64,000 nucleotides of DNA from Jackrogersella multiformis (lineage: Eukaryota; Ascomycota; Sordariomycetes; Xylariales; Hypoxylaceae), in NCBI GenBank assembly GCA_902806575.1, contig CADCXD010000005.1, forward strand, positions 2,914,001-2,978,000, given 5' to 3'. This document shows positions 1-12,302 of the stretch, piece by piece. How positions within the stretch are numbered: the stretch's first letter is position 1; the number at the start of each line of letters is the position of its first letter. A program made the translations under genes and the position numbers. The notes under the pieces were generated by a model. That model was given only the letters and a program-made list of their open reading frames with translations, did no database searches and was not told where the DNA came from.

Positions 1-44
1 ACGGAGTTGACGAGCACCTCGATCCCGCCGGCGAGGTGGGGCAT
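1..44 (-). other. Possible exon edge of an SDR-like gene at the window border
   Basis: The first 44 bases are clearly more GC-rich than the following kilobase. On the minus strand they read as an open frame starting with Met and ending in a stretch resembling the GGIDVLVNN segment of short-chain dehydrogenases (here GGIEVLVNS). The rest would lie outside the window. It is too short to identify with confidence and could be chance. Confidence 0.2.
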
Positions 45-1470
45 TGTTATGATTGTTTTTATGATGAAATATACTTGGATACAGGTATTCAATCAGAGAT
101 ATGTGCTGATCATCGTCACTTTGCCTGTGATACTAATTATATTGATGCCAAGGAGTATTATAGCCCGGTTTCTCACCTTTCCGTATCAAAACGGCTACAA
201 TATACCTAGGTAAGTATTCTTCTCTTAGTCGTCGTCGTGTGCGGGTTGGAGGTTCTTCGTGGGCACAAGGCAAGTACCTACCCGTGACAATCTTGTGTGG
301 CTGCTCCCCCAGTGCACCGTAACGTCGGGATTTTTGGTACCTCCTTCGTCAATTCCTTAACCTGATTATTCTTGTAGTTGGTTGATATGTCACAGTCCGT
401 CAAACACTTCTGGATGGTGGAACATCCTAATAATTTACATTTACTGATATAAAAGCATTGACAATTTGGACTGTCGATAGCTTTGTAGCCCACGATGAAT
501 TCGTTAAATCACAAGTGAATCTCAATAGCAGCCAAGAGAAAACTACTTTGAACTAGTGTTTCCATGCTGGCACTCTTAGTTCATATTCCGCTAGACTTCC
601 TGCGAGATTACTGCGTGGGAATGGATATGGATGAGCTGGCTAGTCGTCGAACTTCCAGCCAAGTTGACTGTTTCTTGCACCGTGGGTGGAATCTATACCT
701 GTGAAAGGAAGGCCACCCGCAGGATCCTGTCGACTAACTAGCAGTTGTCCTAGGTCCCGGCCATTTTGGAAGTCCAAGATGTTCCTCCTTAATCGCACAA
801 TCCTATATTCAGGGGGTTTCCCACTAGCTCTTTAATTTGGTATTGATTTACTACCAAAGGAATATATCTTCTGGTAGGCTAACCACAGACGACCAAACTA
901 GCGAAGCGACGACATTAGTCTAATCAATAGAACTCATATTACGTTCTCCCAAGTATGAAAGGAGACTGCCACATAATCACATGACGACGCGAAACCCGAA
1001 AACCCGGCGATTTAAAATTAATAAACCATACGATCTTTCTTCGTGATAGTTTAAGTAGATGCTAATCTATGACAGGGACGGTTATATTGCCTGTATTAAG
1101 AAAGACGGCACGGCTAGGTACTTGGCACTATCAATTACTGTTTAGACCTGCAACCCGTTGGTGTAATCCCTCCCCCCTTACCTGTTAGGCGGGCAATTTC
1201 ATTGGCTGCATGGTACGGAGCTGAGGCAGTTAGTAGAACAGGCCAGGCTTTGTTGGTTCCAACACTTATCATGTCTTACTACTTTTGTCTCACGTCCTTG
1301 TTGGTACTCTTCGAAGAGTGCTACCAGAAACTTCCATATGGAACATTATCTCTCATTTCGCCATCTCGTCCTCATCGAATCTACAACGCTCATCCGCGCC
1401 ATCCTATCGGGACTGTAGGAATGGTGTTTATATAGATTCGCGCCAGTCAATATATTACGATTCAGCTACC
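45..1470. other. Intergenic region, no gene seen
   Basis: No reading frame here shows recognisable protein features or fungal codon use. The last 100 bases hold a TATA-like stretch near 1430 and would be the promoter and leader of the FMO that starts at 1471. Confidence 0.5.
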
Positions 1471-3523
1471 ATGGAGGAGTTCGACTATGTGGTAGTAGGT
1501 GCTGGTAAGCAGCCTCACTTCCGTTCCTCGCTGACTGAAATGAACATTCGGTGAATATGAGTGAGAAGATCGTCAAGCTAATAGGATCGTAGGGTTTCAC
1601 GGGCTAGCTGCTGCGAAGCAGCTTCACTGCCTGAATCCTGGTAGCACATTGGCGGTTTTCGATGGAGAGTCCACGCTGGGTGGCAAATGGGCCGAAGAGC
1701 GTCTGTTCCCGGGGCTCAAGAGCAATAACCTCTTGGGAACATATGAGTATCCGGATTTTCCAATGAGCAGTGAGAAGTTCAATGTCAAACCTGGCGAGCA
1801 TATACCCGGCGAGGTGATTAACGCGTATCTGAAGGCATACGCTGAAGAGTTCGGAATCATCAACTTCGTACGACTGGAGACCAGGGTTCTTGTCGCAGAG
1901 CACCAAGACACGCCGGAGGGAGGGTGGGTTTTAACCGTGCAACCAGCGAAGCGAGAAAGTACTCAGGTCGTCGCTCGCCGGCTTATTATCGCCACAGGAT
2001 TGCTTTCGGAACCTTTCATGCCGCGCTTCACCGGCCAAGACCAATTTGGCGGGAAGGTATTCCATAGCAGGGACTTCCCACAGAACAGCGATACTTTGAA
2101 AGCGAAAAGTGTTACGGTGTTCGGGGCCGGTAAGTCGGGATGGGATGCCGTCTATCAATACGCAACGGCCGGCGTTAAAGTCCATTGGGTCATCAGATGT
2201 ACGTCTCCCTAGAGTTTCCAGTAGGTTGTAACATAGGCTAAGTGAAGCAAATAGCGAGTGGCCACGGACCAATTTGGATGGCGCCTCCTTATGTAACGCC
2301 TTTCAAGAAGTGGATTGAGAAGCTTGCAAGTAAGTTGGACTTCATTATTTTATCGTCATTTTATCTCTATTTTATTGACACTATCTCTATCCCCCTTCGA
2401 ATGCCGTTTCTAATGTTTCAATCCAGATACACGCTTCTTAACATGGTTCAGTCCATGCATCTGGGGCGATGCCGACGGCTACTGGGGTATTCGAAATTTC
2501 TATCATCGCACACCGATCGGTAGATTCATAGTAGATCGTTTTTGGAGCATACTCAGCCAAGACGTGATTACGCTTAATAAACTCGATTCTCATCCCGATA
2601 CAGCCAAGTTGAAACCCTGGCTCGAGGTCATGTTTACTGGATGTAGTTATAGTATTCTCAACTATGATCAGGACATTTTCGAGCTTATTAAGAGCGATAG
2701 GGTCGAGATACACATCGGGGAGATATCCAGCTTAAGTCCTGGAAAGGTTCACCTCGCGGACGGCACTGAATTCGAATCCGATGCTTTCCTGGCAAATACC
2801 GGCTGGAAACATGTACCACCCATGAAGTTCCTACCGGAAGGGATCGAAAAGGAACTCGGCATCCCTCACAAAGTGTCCGATAAGGCACCCGTGGAAGATC
2901 TAGCAAACCAGCGTGATCTTATCGAACGTGCCGACGGAGAGATCTTGCAACGCTTCCCGAGGCTCAGAAGACAGCCGGTGTGGAATAAGGGTTTCACCCC
3001 CTTAGTCGACCAAAAAGGAATTGTTACTGAGACGGAATCACGTACACCTTCGACATCATACATGCTATACCGCTTCCTCGTACCGCCATCAACTCGATTC
3101 TTACGCCCGCGGGACACAGCATTCATAGGACTCCAGACCAATTTCAGCAATGTCATCACCGCTCATATTAGCGCGCTCTGGATCTATGCCTATTTCTCGA
3201 GGCAGTTAACAAGGGACCCCGCAAAGGAGGTCGACAACCAGCAGGCAATGGGGAAGTTACGGTACGAGACGATGCTGCACAACCGATTCGGAAAATGGCG
3301 ATATCCTACCGAATGGGGCAATAAAGGCCCTAACTTTATCTTTGATGCAGTCCCGTATCTTGATATGCTTCAGCATGACCTCGGATTGAAGCCGCACAGG
3401 AAAGGGGGCATGTTGGCAGAGATGTACAGCCCGTACGGTCCCGAGGATTATCGTAACATCAACCAGGAATGGCTAGAGGAACATCCAACTAACGAAACCA
3501 TCGAAATCATCGATGGCAAGTAA
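1471..3523 (+). CDS. Flavin-containing monooxygenase, four exons
   Basis: This is an FAD- and NADPH-dependent monooxygenase of the fungal FMO group, which oxygenates small lipophilic molecules and is common in secondary metabolism. Proposed exons are 1471-1504, 1593-2198, 2255-2329 and 2427-3523; the phases join cleanly and give 603 residues. The first exon is only 34 bases, but it is needed because the FAD motif G10-A-G12-F-H-G15 spans the first junction. The NADPH motif GAGKSG is at residues 189-194. The Met at 1471 starts the FAD beta strand directly, so no signal peptide is expected. The fold family is sure; the substrate is unknown. A second FMO lies at the other end of the window. No clear partner gene sits beside it, since the next gene is a pseudogene. 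Confidence 0.88.
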
Positions 3524-3989
3524 TGCTGTTTCTGTGATATTACTAATAGCCCCAGAGGTGTCCCAGCCAACAGCGGTATAAGGAGTTCGGGTGATAAAAT
3601 GGTTTATGGGGGGCTATAGTTCATTTTTTCTATCCCATTATTCTCTTGATATACTCAGGAGTAACGATCCTTAATCTCATTTTCTAGCCTGTATCTAGAG
3701 TACTTGTCGATCGCTCCGATGGTAGCTTAATGATTTCATATGTCTCTTCAAGCACTATGAACGTGGAAGGAGATATCACCAAGAGGTTTCTTGAAATAGT
3801 AGCACTAGCTTATTTTAAATGCAGCTCATTAAAAGAACTGATTAGGACTCTAGAACTCTGAAGAACCAAAATAGGAAACGAGAAGTTTGTTAGAGATAAC
3901 CCTCGCTGCATACCCATACATAACAAGAGAGTTCTAGTAGGTACATGGAGACCTGAGTGCGTTACGTTCTATACTGCTTCTACCCCTTT
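3524..3989. other. Intergenic region, no gene seen
   Basis: Low-complexity, moderately AT-rich sequence between the FMO stop and the phosphotransferase remnant. It may contain further decayed N-terminal sequence of that remnant, but I could not recognise any. Confidence 0.4.
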
Positions 3990-4554
3990 AATTTCCGCAA
4001 ACTGACACGGCTGCGGCATTGAATAACGTACTATATGATAGCACTACCAAACGCATTGCATCAGTGCTCGACTTCGAGTGGTCAGCGGTAACACATCCCT
4101 GCGACGAGGTCCCGACGAGACTATGGGAAATAGGGGTGGCATCCACGAGAGGAACGAGCGCTTCCTACCAATGCTTCTATCGGGAGACTTTAGCGTTCAA
4201 TACGAGGGTCTATCTATCGAGGACATCAGAAAGTGGGAGGTTGCGAAAGCTTGGAATACGATTATCACTGGGGCGGGCGTTATACGGCCAAGCGATGTTA
4301 TTGGCGTAGACCGCATATAAACCCTGAAGGACTTAGACGATTCTCTATTTTCATTCGAACTAGTTAGTGACGTTATGTTGAAAAGTATCTCGGATGAGGA
4401 TGAGGATGAGGATAAGCATAAGAAGAAGATGGAGATGGAGACGAATAGTCTGAGGTGGATAGACTTTGGAGTCGCCGTGATTGATTTCAGTATGTCAGAT
4501 TTACTGATATGTTTCAGCTTTGACTGGTTGCATAACTGGCATGATGAGGTCTAA
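3990..4554 (+). pseudogene. Decayed aminoglycoside-phosphotransferase-like (APH) gene
   Basis: The segment from about 4019 encodes NNVLYD followed by SVLDFEWS, the Brenner-type catalytic and metal-binding motifs of the APH/choline-kinase-like family. Around 4110 the recognisable protein moves to another frame (GGIHERNERF and onward), and that frame then meets a TAA at 4318-4320. Beyond the stop the same frame stays open through an acidic D/E-K repeat to about 4554. The region upstream of NNVLYD, where the HGD motif should be, is also frame-broken. A frameshift plus an internal stop makes this a pseudogene; the N-terminal lobe is missing or unrecognisable. Many fungal APH-like proteins are not antibiotic kinases, so no resistance role is implied. 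Confidence 0.7.
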
Positions 4555-5000
4555 TGTGTCTTATATAGCTCTATTTGTAGAGCTTCTTGATAGCGATAAT
4601 TGGAATATTTTATTTCGATTATCTTAACTTTAGATGATAAAGTTGGATGAGTAGGTAGAAATGATAATAAAAGGGGGGAATATGAAAAGTGGCTGGGGTT
4701 CGTCCCATAATTGGTCGGAGTCGAGTCGTTTTATCGATAACCCGATTAGAGTTTAGCTGTGGCTGGAGCTGTCGGATTGGATCAATCAGCGTCGACTTTT
4801 CCCCACACATTAATGCTGGAAAAATATTTTGGAGCTTTTTTTTTTTTTCTCTTTTCCCAATTCGCAAAGTTAACATCCAACACCTAAATTTCCATTTGCC
4901 TTTGCCTTTGCCATTGCTATTGGAAAATATCCTTTCCGCCAACACCGTCGAAAGTGTTATTTATATATCTGTATTAGATAGATACTGCGACGGGGTCATA
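4555..5000. promoter_or_regulatory. Promoter and leader region of cbf5
   Basis: The 450 bases before the Cbf5 start contain a 13-base T run near 4839 and a CT-rich stretch, typical of constitutive fungal housekeeping promoters. An open frame crosses into the start from 4689, but its upstream part has no resemblance to Cbf5, so it is taken as untranslated leader. Confidence 0.4.
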
Positions 5001-6629
5001 ATGGCAACCAAGGAAGATATCAAGCCCAAGGAGGACGAGTTCTCAATCAAGCCTACAGCGGTCACTCCATCTGTTGACACGAGCACATGGCCGCTGTTGC
5101 TGAAGAACTACGACAGACGTACGTGGATGAGATCAAGAAGAAGCCGAATTGAATATCGTGATGCTGATTTTACTAATTAGTTCTCGTCCGAACCGGACAC
5201 TTCACTCCCATCCCTAATGGTAGCTCACCTTTGACTCGAGATCTCAAGTCCTACATTAGCTCCGGTGTCATCAACCTTGACAAACCCTCCAACCCCTCGA
5301 GTCACGAAGTTGTCGCCTGGGTAAAGAGAATATTACGGTACGAGTCCATTTTCTAGATTCAACTAAAAACTTTTCACGAGACTAATCCCGCGAATCTAGT
5401 GTTGAGAAGACCGGTCACAGCGGAACCCTTGATCCTAAGGTTACCGGTTGTCTGATTGTTTGTGTCGACCGCGCGACTCGTTTGGTCAAGTCCCAACAAG
5501 GTGCTGGAAAGGAATATGTTGCTGTCATTCGATTACACGATAAGCTTCCTGGTGGCGAGGCCCAGTTCTCTCGAGCCCTCGAGACCTTGACCGGTGCTCT
5601 CTTCCAACGACCTCCTCTAATTTCTGCTGTTAAGCGACAACTTCGTATCCGAACCATTCACGAGAGTCGAGTTATCGAATTCGACAATGACCGCCACCTT
5701 GGTATTTTCTGGGTCAGTTGCGAGGCCGGAACTTACATCCGAACATTATGTGTGCATATGGGTCTTCTTCTTGGCGTTGGTGCTCACATGCAAGAGCTGA
5801 GACGTGTACGAAGTGGTGCTATGGATGAGACGAAAGACCTCGTGACGCTTCATGATGTCCTTGATGCTCAATGGCAGATGGACAACACCCGAGACGAATC
5901 CTACCTGCGCAAAGTCATCTCCCCTCTGGAGACCCTTCTTACGTCCTACAAGAGAATTGTGGTCAAGGATAGTACCGTCAACGCTATTTGCTATGGCGCC
6001 AAGCTCATGATTCCTGGTCTGCTACGATATGGTATGTTGCTGTCTTCTCCTGTATAGTTCGTCGATACTAATGCTCTATTGTAGAGGATGCCATTGAGGT
6101 ACACGAGGAGATTGTCTTGATGACTACGAAGGGAGAAGCCATCGCCCTCGGAATTGCCATGATGTCAACAGTCGAAATGTCATCTTGCGATCATGGTGTG
6201 GTGGCAAAGGTGAAGCGATGCATCATGGAGCGAGACCTTTACCCTCGCAGATGGGGTTTGGGCCCTACTGCTACCGAGAAGAAGAAGCTGAAGGCATCTG
6301 GAAAGTTGGACAAGTTCGGACGAGCGAACGAGGCGACTCCCGCCAAATGGACATCAGAGTACAAGGATTACGGCCCTCCGGCTCCGGCTCCGGTTGATGG
6401 CGCACTGCCAACACGAGCCGCTGATGTCACAATGACCGAAGCTCCCGCCTCAGTTCCCGCCCCTGACTCCCCATCTGCACCTACCGCGGCAGCCGATGAC
6501 GACAAAAAGAAGCGCAAGAAGCACGACGGCGAGACAGCTGAAGAGAAGGCAGAGCGCAAGAAGCGAAAGGCCGAGAAGAAAGCCAAACGTGCCTCGGTAG
6601 GAAAGAAGGCCGATTCTGACTCTGATTGA
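5001..6629 (+). CDS. cbf5: H/ACA snoRNP pseudouridine synthase Cbf5 (dyskerin)
   Basis: This is the catalytic subunit of the H/ACA small nucleolar ribonucleoprotein, which converts uridine to pseudouridine in rRNA and snRNA and works in the nucleolus with Nop10, Nhp2 and Gar1. Exons are 5001-5118, 5181-5337, 5400-6031 and 6085-6629, phases consistent, 483 residues. The N-terminal segment (YDRLLVRTGHFTPIP), the TruB catalytic loop with GTLDP (Asp103) and the CEAGTYIRT block are typical. A PUA RNA-binding domain lies at about residues 275-350. The tail is Pro/Ala rich and then Lys/Glu rich (repeated KKRK and AEKKAK), as in other fungal Cbf5 nucleolar tails. The last intron has a perfect TACTAAT branch-like site. 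It is an essential housekeeping gene, so this end of the window is core genome rather than accessory. Confidence 0.97.
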
Positions 6630-9470
6630 ACGAATGATTCCTTCTAGTCCCGGGTCGGATCTCTCCCTAGTAGCATTTGGTTGATACCTTCGGTCGGTCG
6701 GTCATTGCCTAGTTGCATGTACATACATGCCTTCTCCTGCGGCGTTATCTGTGCTGTATCATACAGTTTCTGAGGGTCAGGAAAATCGGCGTTCAGGACT
6801 TTTGCTTTTCGTTGCTATGACATTTCGATGCGAAGGAAAGATGATGCGCGGATCCTGAGTTGAGTAAATAGCAGGAAACACCGCTAATTGAACATGAATT
6901 GTTCGTCTAATCTTATTGACCAAGTAGAATGGTTGATCATGTTCCCAAGTGATTAAATCCATCAACTGCTCTACTGGATAGCTTAGTCCTATGGGTTTCC
7001 CCATATGTCGTGAAACTACCGACTAACGTTCACTATCACACTGCTGCTACATAAGAACGCTATAATTGAAGTCGGCTCGGGTTAATTACGACGACGTCGC
7101 AAATAGGCGAACACCTACTGGGCTGCGGAGCTATCCACAAAAGGCGGCAATGTAATTCTCCCAGTTTCAACATGTCAAAAACCCCGTGGCTTTCCCTAGC
7201 GCACATGCTGTAAGCTTATTAGATTCGTCACTCGGTAACCGGGTACGGGTCGTTCCTCTGAATGGTTCGCCACCCGATTATTCGTCACTCGATCGATATC
7301 TATTTCAAGATTTCCCTACGGCCCATCTTCGACGGACGGAACCTACGAACTTCCGGCTTGTCCTCAGCTCTTCCAGGTTCGGTGACCCTGGCAGCTGGAA
7401 GACTCGGTACGCTGTCGCGTAGACTATTTATCTGCGGTGGCACGTATAATCGTATACTCGAATATACCTTCCCGTGTAGGTAGGTAGTTCGGCGTTTCAT
7501 TGATCTTTTCTTGACTTGGCCTGGCCTCTGTCTGATATCGCACCGTCTGAAGGCGTAGTTATTTCCCCGATGGGTGTGTCACTGTGGGTAGTACCCGAAT
7601 CCGTGTCTTGCTCACGCGGGAGGATATTTTATCTATCAATCCTTCTCGTGCTCCCGCCTGCCCTATCTGTCGAACTCTGGAATCGAGGTCATACCTGGTG
7701 GGCATCGCGGTGTACGGTCCGATAATATCTCGTGGCTCGGAGATATGTATGAGTCAATGTCGGGGAGGACGCGAATGTGGATGGGGTTCGTGGTCCTATA
7801 TTCGATGATCATGGACCTAGCGATCTTGATATTCGTGGACGGGATGGATAGCCTAGGGGTTACCAATGAAAGAATATTGGCAAGTTGTGTAGAATTTCGA
7901 AAATGCAGCTACAAAATCTAATCCATCGATATTAATCCCGTAACAATATTTTCACGCATGTTACCGCCTTTAGATACATGGTAATACAAGTACCATGTGT
8001 GCGTATTCCATGTAGCACACCCGAGGGTTGTTGGTAGTGTAGAGGTGTGAATGAGGTAGGACACAAATAGAAATATTTCCCTCTTGGCATAACTGCCACG
8101 GTCGAGATCCGAACAGCAGAAGCCAAAGCCCCCGACGAGTTGTGTCTATGACCTCACTCTCACTCGCTCAAATACAATTGATAAATCCGCATCGCACAAC
8201 GAAAATTGCAGTTAAGTTAAATATTCCCGGATTAATAGGTCGTTCAAATATGTTTTGAAGGGTCACCTGCCTTGTGTGTAAGGTCGATCGTTTTCTACAA
8301 GGAGGGTGGGTAGTCCAGGGGTTGACATCAGCCGCAATGCCGCATTGGATCCGCACAAGCATTGGCCCAAAATTCCCAGACGATGGTTGTGAGAAGATCG
8401 AAACAAAGTTTTGTTAAGATCATCAACAATTAACTTCGCAACGTCACCAACCTCTATTCAGGGGTTTCCCTAAAATACCTAGGGGGTATGGATATTACCA
8501 CCGTAGGTCAATCTACCATGATGGATGTTCGACAGTTGCCTGTAAGCTGTAGGAAAACCTAGAAGTCTTCAAGTCGTAAAGGTCAACCGTTTTATCAATA
8601 CTCTAGATAGAATCTAGGTAGATATCTAGCCTTGAAAATATTCGATTTCGCGCTGACGGAAGAAAGCACTGCGCCTGTGAGTCGAATTAGTAGGCCGAGG
8701 CCGAGGCCCAGCTGCCGCTCATTGACGTTACGGTGGCCCAATGTTAGGAGTAGTTATTATAATTGGATGATCCGGCATTGCACGAGCCATCCAATTCAGT
8801 TTAGCAAAGCCTTACTATGTGCGCCCTGCCCCAGATTACTGGGGAATTAAAGGGATGAGCAAAGTTCTGCCTATCACGTCGACTTGATACTCAGAACTGC
8901 CGTCTCGAAGTCAATGGTCCGTTTATTTCATGTCGAACCATACTAAAACTCGATAGCCCCTTGGCGTGTGACAATGCATAAATCCGACGATTCCACAGCC
9001 TGCTGCACATCCGGGTCTTTCTGAGTCAAGTGGTTGACTGAAGCTCCACGACAGACGCAGAGGCAGGTCTAGGAGGCTAACCCGGCGCCTCTATCCCCTT
9101 CACCCATCTTCTGTCCTACCTAGTTACTAGGTCAGTGGCGTCGACGAATGTACGGTTATATATGATTTGACCGGCGAGTTACACTGCGCTGTCAGCCGTA
9201 CTGCATTCCATATTCTAAGGAGCGTTAGGTAAAAATAGTCGGTCTACAATACCATGGCCCTTTGCCATCGTTTTTATATAATACGGATGGGCGCCGATTT
9301 ATCTATTCCGGATTGATCAGCCAAGATCGGTCCAGTTATTTGATCCATAGATCGGCTTGCAGTGCCGAGCCAGCTCAGACCTCCTACAGTGTCTCTTCTT
9401 TATTAAGGTTAGACCCTTAGCACCAACATCGTCCCGACTAGCTTGCTTAACATGCAAGCTGTTAGACACG
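6630..9470. other. Gene-free 2.8 kb
   Basis: Past the Cbf5 3' end I find only short, unrelated open frames on both strands. Base composition is ordinary and there is no sign of a transposon, tRNA or rRNA. The final 150 bases would be the promoter of the GH43 gene. Confidence 0.5.
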
Positions 9471-10442
9471 ATGCTCCTTAATACACTTGCAGCCACCGCG
9501 CTGTCGCTCACTCCTATCTCCGCGTCGGTGATCCGAAGGGCCAACGAAGCTCCGGTATTCGACCAGCAGTTTGCCGATCCCTCCGTGTTTGAAGATGAGG
9601 ACGGCACGTGGTATGCCTTCGGGACGGCGGGCAACGGCAAGCAGGTGCAAGTTGCCATGGGAGATTGTCTATATGGACACTGGGGTCTTTTGAACGACAC
9701 CGACGCGCTTCCCGAAACTGCGGCCTGGGCCACCGGACGTAATACTTGGGCGCCTGACGTACATCGGTTGGCGGACGGAACATACATTATGTACTACAGC
9801 GGCGAAGCCGTCGAGAACCCAGCTCAGCATTGTATCGGTACAGCCGTATCAGAAACGGCCGCAGGCCCGTACACCCCCGATGACAAGCCTTTCGCCTGCG
9901 ACCTCGCAATCGGCGGTGCTATCGACCCCTCCGGATTCGAAGATGCGGACGGCAAGCGATATGTCCTATACAAGATCGACGGAAACAGTGTTGGACATGG
10001 CGGCAGCTGCGGAAATACCGTACCGCCCATCGTTTCCACGCCCATCATGCTCCAAGAGGTCGCGGAGGATGGCGTGACCAAGGTCGGAGACGCTGTCCCG
10101 ATCTTTGACCGCAGCGACGCCGATGGCCCGTTGGTAGAAGCGCCGAGTCTGGTGCGGACGACCCAAGGTCTGTACATTCTGTTTTTCAGCAGCGGCTGCT
10201 ACCTAGAGCCTACCTACAACGTCAACTACGCGACGTCGACCAGCCTCACCGGGCCATTCCAGCGAGCGGTGCAGCCAATGATTAAAACCGGACAGTACAC
10301 GTTGCGAGCACCCGGCGGCGCAACAGCAGTGAACGTCAGGAATCAGATCGGAATAGCGTATCATGCGAATTGCCCAGCAGGAAGGTGTTTTCATACATCG
10401 CCCACCATTATCGACGGCCGGGAAGTGAAGGTTGTAATGTAG
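9471..10442 (+). CDS. Secreted glycoside hydrolase family 43 protein
   Basis: A 324-residue, intronless, secreted GH43-type enzyme; the family includes beta-xylosidases, arabinofuranosidases and arabinanases acting on plant hemicellulose. The start at 9471 is chosen because it opens a classic signal peptide (residues 1 to about 18). A Met further upstream at 9357 is in frame but would bury that signal. The GH43 catalytic triad can be placed: base Asp36 in FADPS, pKa-modulating Asp152 in IDPSGFED, and acid Glu223 in VEAPSL, in the order expected for a five-bladed propeller. The length matches a single-domain GH43 with no carbohydrate-binding module. Substrate and subfamily cannot be told from sequence alone. 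High GC relative to its flanks supports it as a real, conserved gene. Confidence 0.92.
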   Translation: MLLNTLAATALSLTPISASVIRRANEAPVFDQQFADPSVFEDEDGTWYAFGTAGNGKQVQVAMGDCLYGHWGLLNDTDALPETAAWATGRNTWAPDVHRLADGTYIMYYSGEAVENPAQHCIGTAVSETAAGPYTPDDKPFACDLAIGGAIDPSGFEDADGKRYVLYKIDGNSVGHGGSCGNTVPPIVSTPIMLQEVAEDGVTKVGDAVPIFDRSDADGPLVEAPSLVRTTQGLYILFFSSGCYLEPTYNVNYATSTSLTGPFQRAVQPMIKTGQYTLRAPGGATAVNVRNQIGIAYHANCPAGRCFHTSPTIIDGREVKVVM

Positions 10443-12302
10443 GGTACCATCAGCCACCACGAGTCCTTTCGAGAAGGGCAAGGTGGAAAGAGTCGGTTGC
10501 CCCTAACTGGCGTAACCTATTCCGATACAAGATGACGACGGGAGACCTTATGAGAGCTTCTGCATAGATAAACCAGGAGCCAGGAGTTGGGAGATGGCTC
10601 ACTCGACACTTGACGCGCCGACGATGCTTCTAAACATTAGGGAATAGATTTCAATACTTCAGTTTTAATGCCTTTCACATTCTAGAATGACGGCGAACGA
10701 TACCGGAGCGCACATGGGTATAGAAGTATAGATATCTTGATAATATTATGGTTTCTTCTGGCATATATCGGTAGCTTGATTAGGGCTTGTTGATGTTTTT
10801 CGGTTTCATCCCGAAGACTCTATCTGAATTGTAGTTGAACATTTCAGAAGTTCGATGTGGATGAGTTCTAAGGCTTGATCTAGATCTACGTAGTACAAAT
10901 CATGTGGAGATGCTTATGATTCAAGCTAGGCTTAATCTGGAGTAGCTCCTGTGGCACTTGGAGTCTCAGCCATTAAGATCCCGTCTTTAGCACTTCTCAT
11001 TACCTACATACATATGCACCTATCCATCTAACCATGAATATCGAACTAACAATAAATTGTAGAATTGCCTGTACCCACCTGAAAATTAAGCGCCCATTCA
11101 TTCTGTTCATGTTCAACATTCACCTTCGACTGCAAGCTGCAGGTGTTTCTATCACAGTCACATTTCTACGAACAATGTTCCACTCCAGTAAGGCTATTCA
11201 ATTCTTACCCAATCTTTTGTCGGTCCAAGTACCGAATGCTCCCTTGGCATTCATCTCGAAGCGCTCTTACGACGTCTAGTATTTAGTCAACACTTCCGAG
11301 CCTCTCCTGAGGAACATTTCGTTTCTCCATATCCGGAATATTGGATGACGAAACGCCGATGCGCATGTCGAGAATTCCACGTTGAATGTTCCAAATTCAT
11401 CGTCTGGCTGTCCCTATAAACCTATCTAAGGTAGGGGCCTTTTCGACTTTCAGTTGCCTCTGACAAGTTTATCGAGCTTGTCACCGTCCCATATGGCGGA
11501 TTGCCCATCAATTAGCCCTATCACATGTCTCCCAGGTTTACCTTGCCTATTTAAGATATAACGAGGCTCTCTCTTCCCAGAACAGGATCATGCTGAATTA
11601 GGGTTCGTTCTTCGGTCTCTTAATGGTGACCAGATGGCCATAATTTTTTACCGCCAGCGACCTTACCAGCGACCTACTAGAGTTGCTCTAGAGGTACTAG
11701 GTGAGATTACCGAGCAAATCACGGCGCTTAGGAACATAATATCTAGACCATCATCTCATCTCATTGGTTCGGATTTTTCTGGGGCGGCCTAATTGAGATA
11801 CACAGCTTTCCCGAGTAGCCCAACCTGGTTTTTCAATGTGATCTCCTATTGTTTGGCAACACGCGATCGCCGTTCATGTACATATGGACTAAAGAATGTG
11901 CACTTGTTCGGAGAGTTTTCTCGACACTGGTACGATACCACCTTACCGCGTTTGTCATCGATGGATATCATGCTTTTAGGCGCCGACTACCACCAACTCG
12001 CCAGTAGCGTAAAACTGATAGCACTCAGTGCATCCCCATAAGCATCTCATAGGGCCCCCTAACTTCCATCGAGACCGATCGGATCTAATATATTATTCGG
12101 CCTGTCCCGAGTTGCATGATGTAGGTAGTCTTTACTCCATCCAAATAATTGCACTCTTTTTCTATCTTAGAGCCTTTAACCAGCTGGCTGGCGGTAACTT
12201 CACGAAAATATCATTGTAATATTCTACGTTAATCCCTTATACTTCATTATTTGCCACCGCTCTTTTAGCATACGACAACTTGTCGAATTATCTCCAGGCG
12301 AG
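10443..12302. other. Intergenic region, no gene seen
   Basis: 1.9 kb with scattered short open frames and no recognisable protein, RNA or repeat. Presumed 3' region of the GH43 gene and promoter of the next gene. Confidence 0.45.

Noticed and set aside
4689..5000. N-terminal extension of Cbf5
   Set aside because: The upstream part of the open frame has no Cbf5-like sequence, and the Met at 5001 gives the normal N terminus.
9357..9470. Earlier in-frame start for the GH43 gene
   Set aside because: It would place about 38 residues before the signal peptide; the start at 9471 gives a normal secreted protein.
6630..9470. tRNA or small protein genes in the 2.8-kb gap
   Set aside because: No cloverleaf-like or B-box sequence and no frame with convincing codon use or motifs was found.
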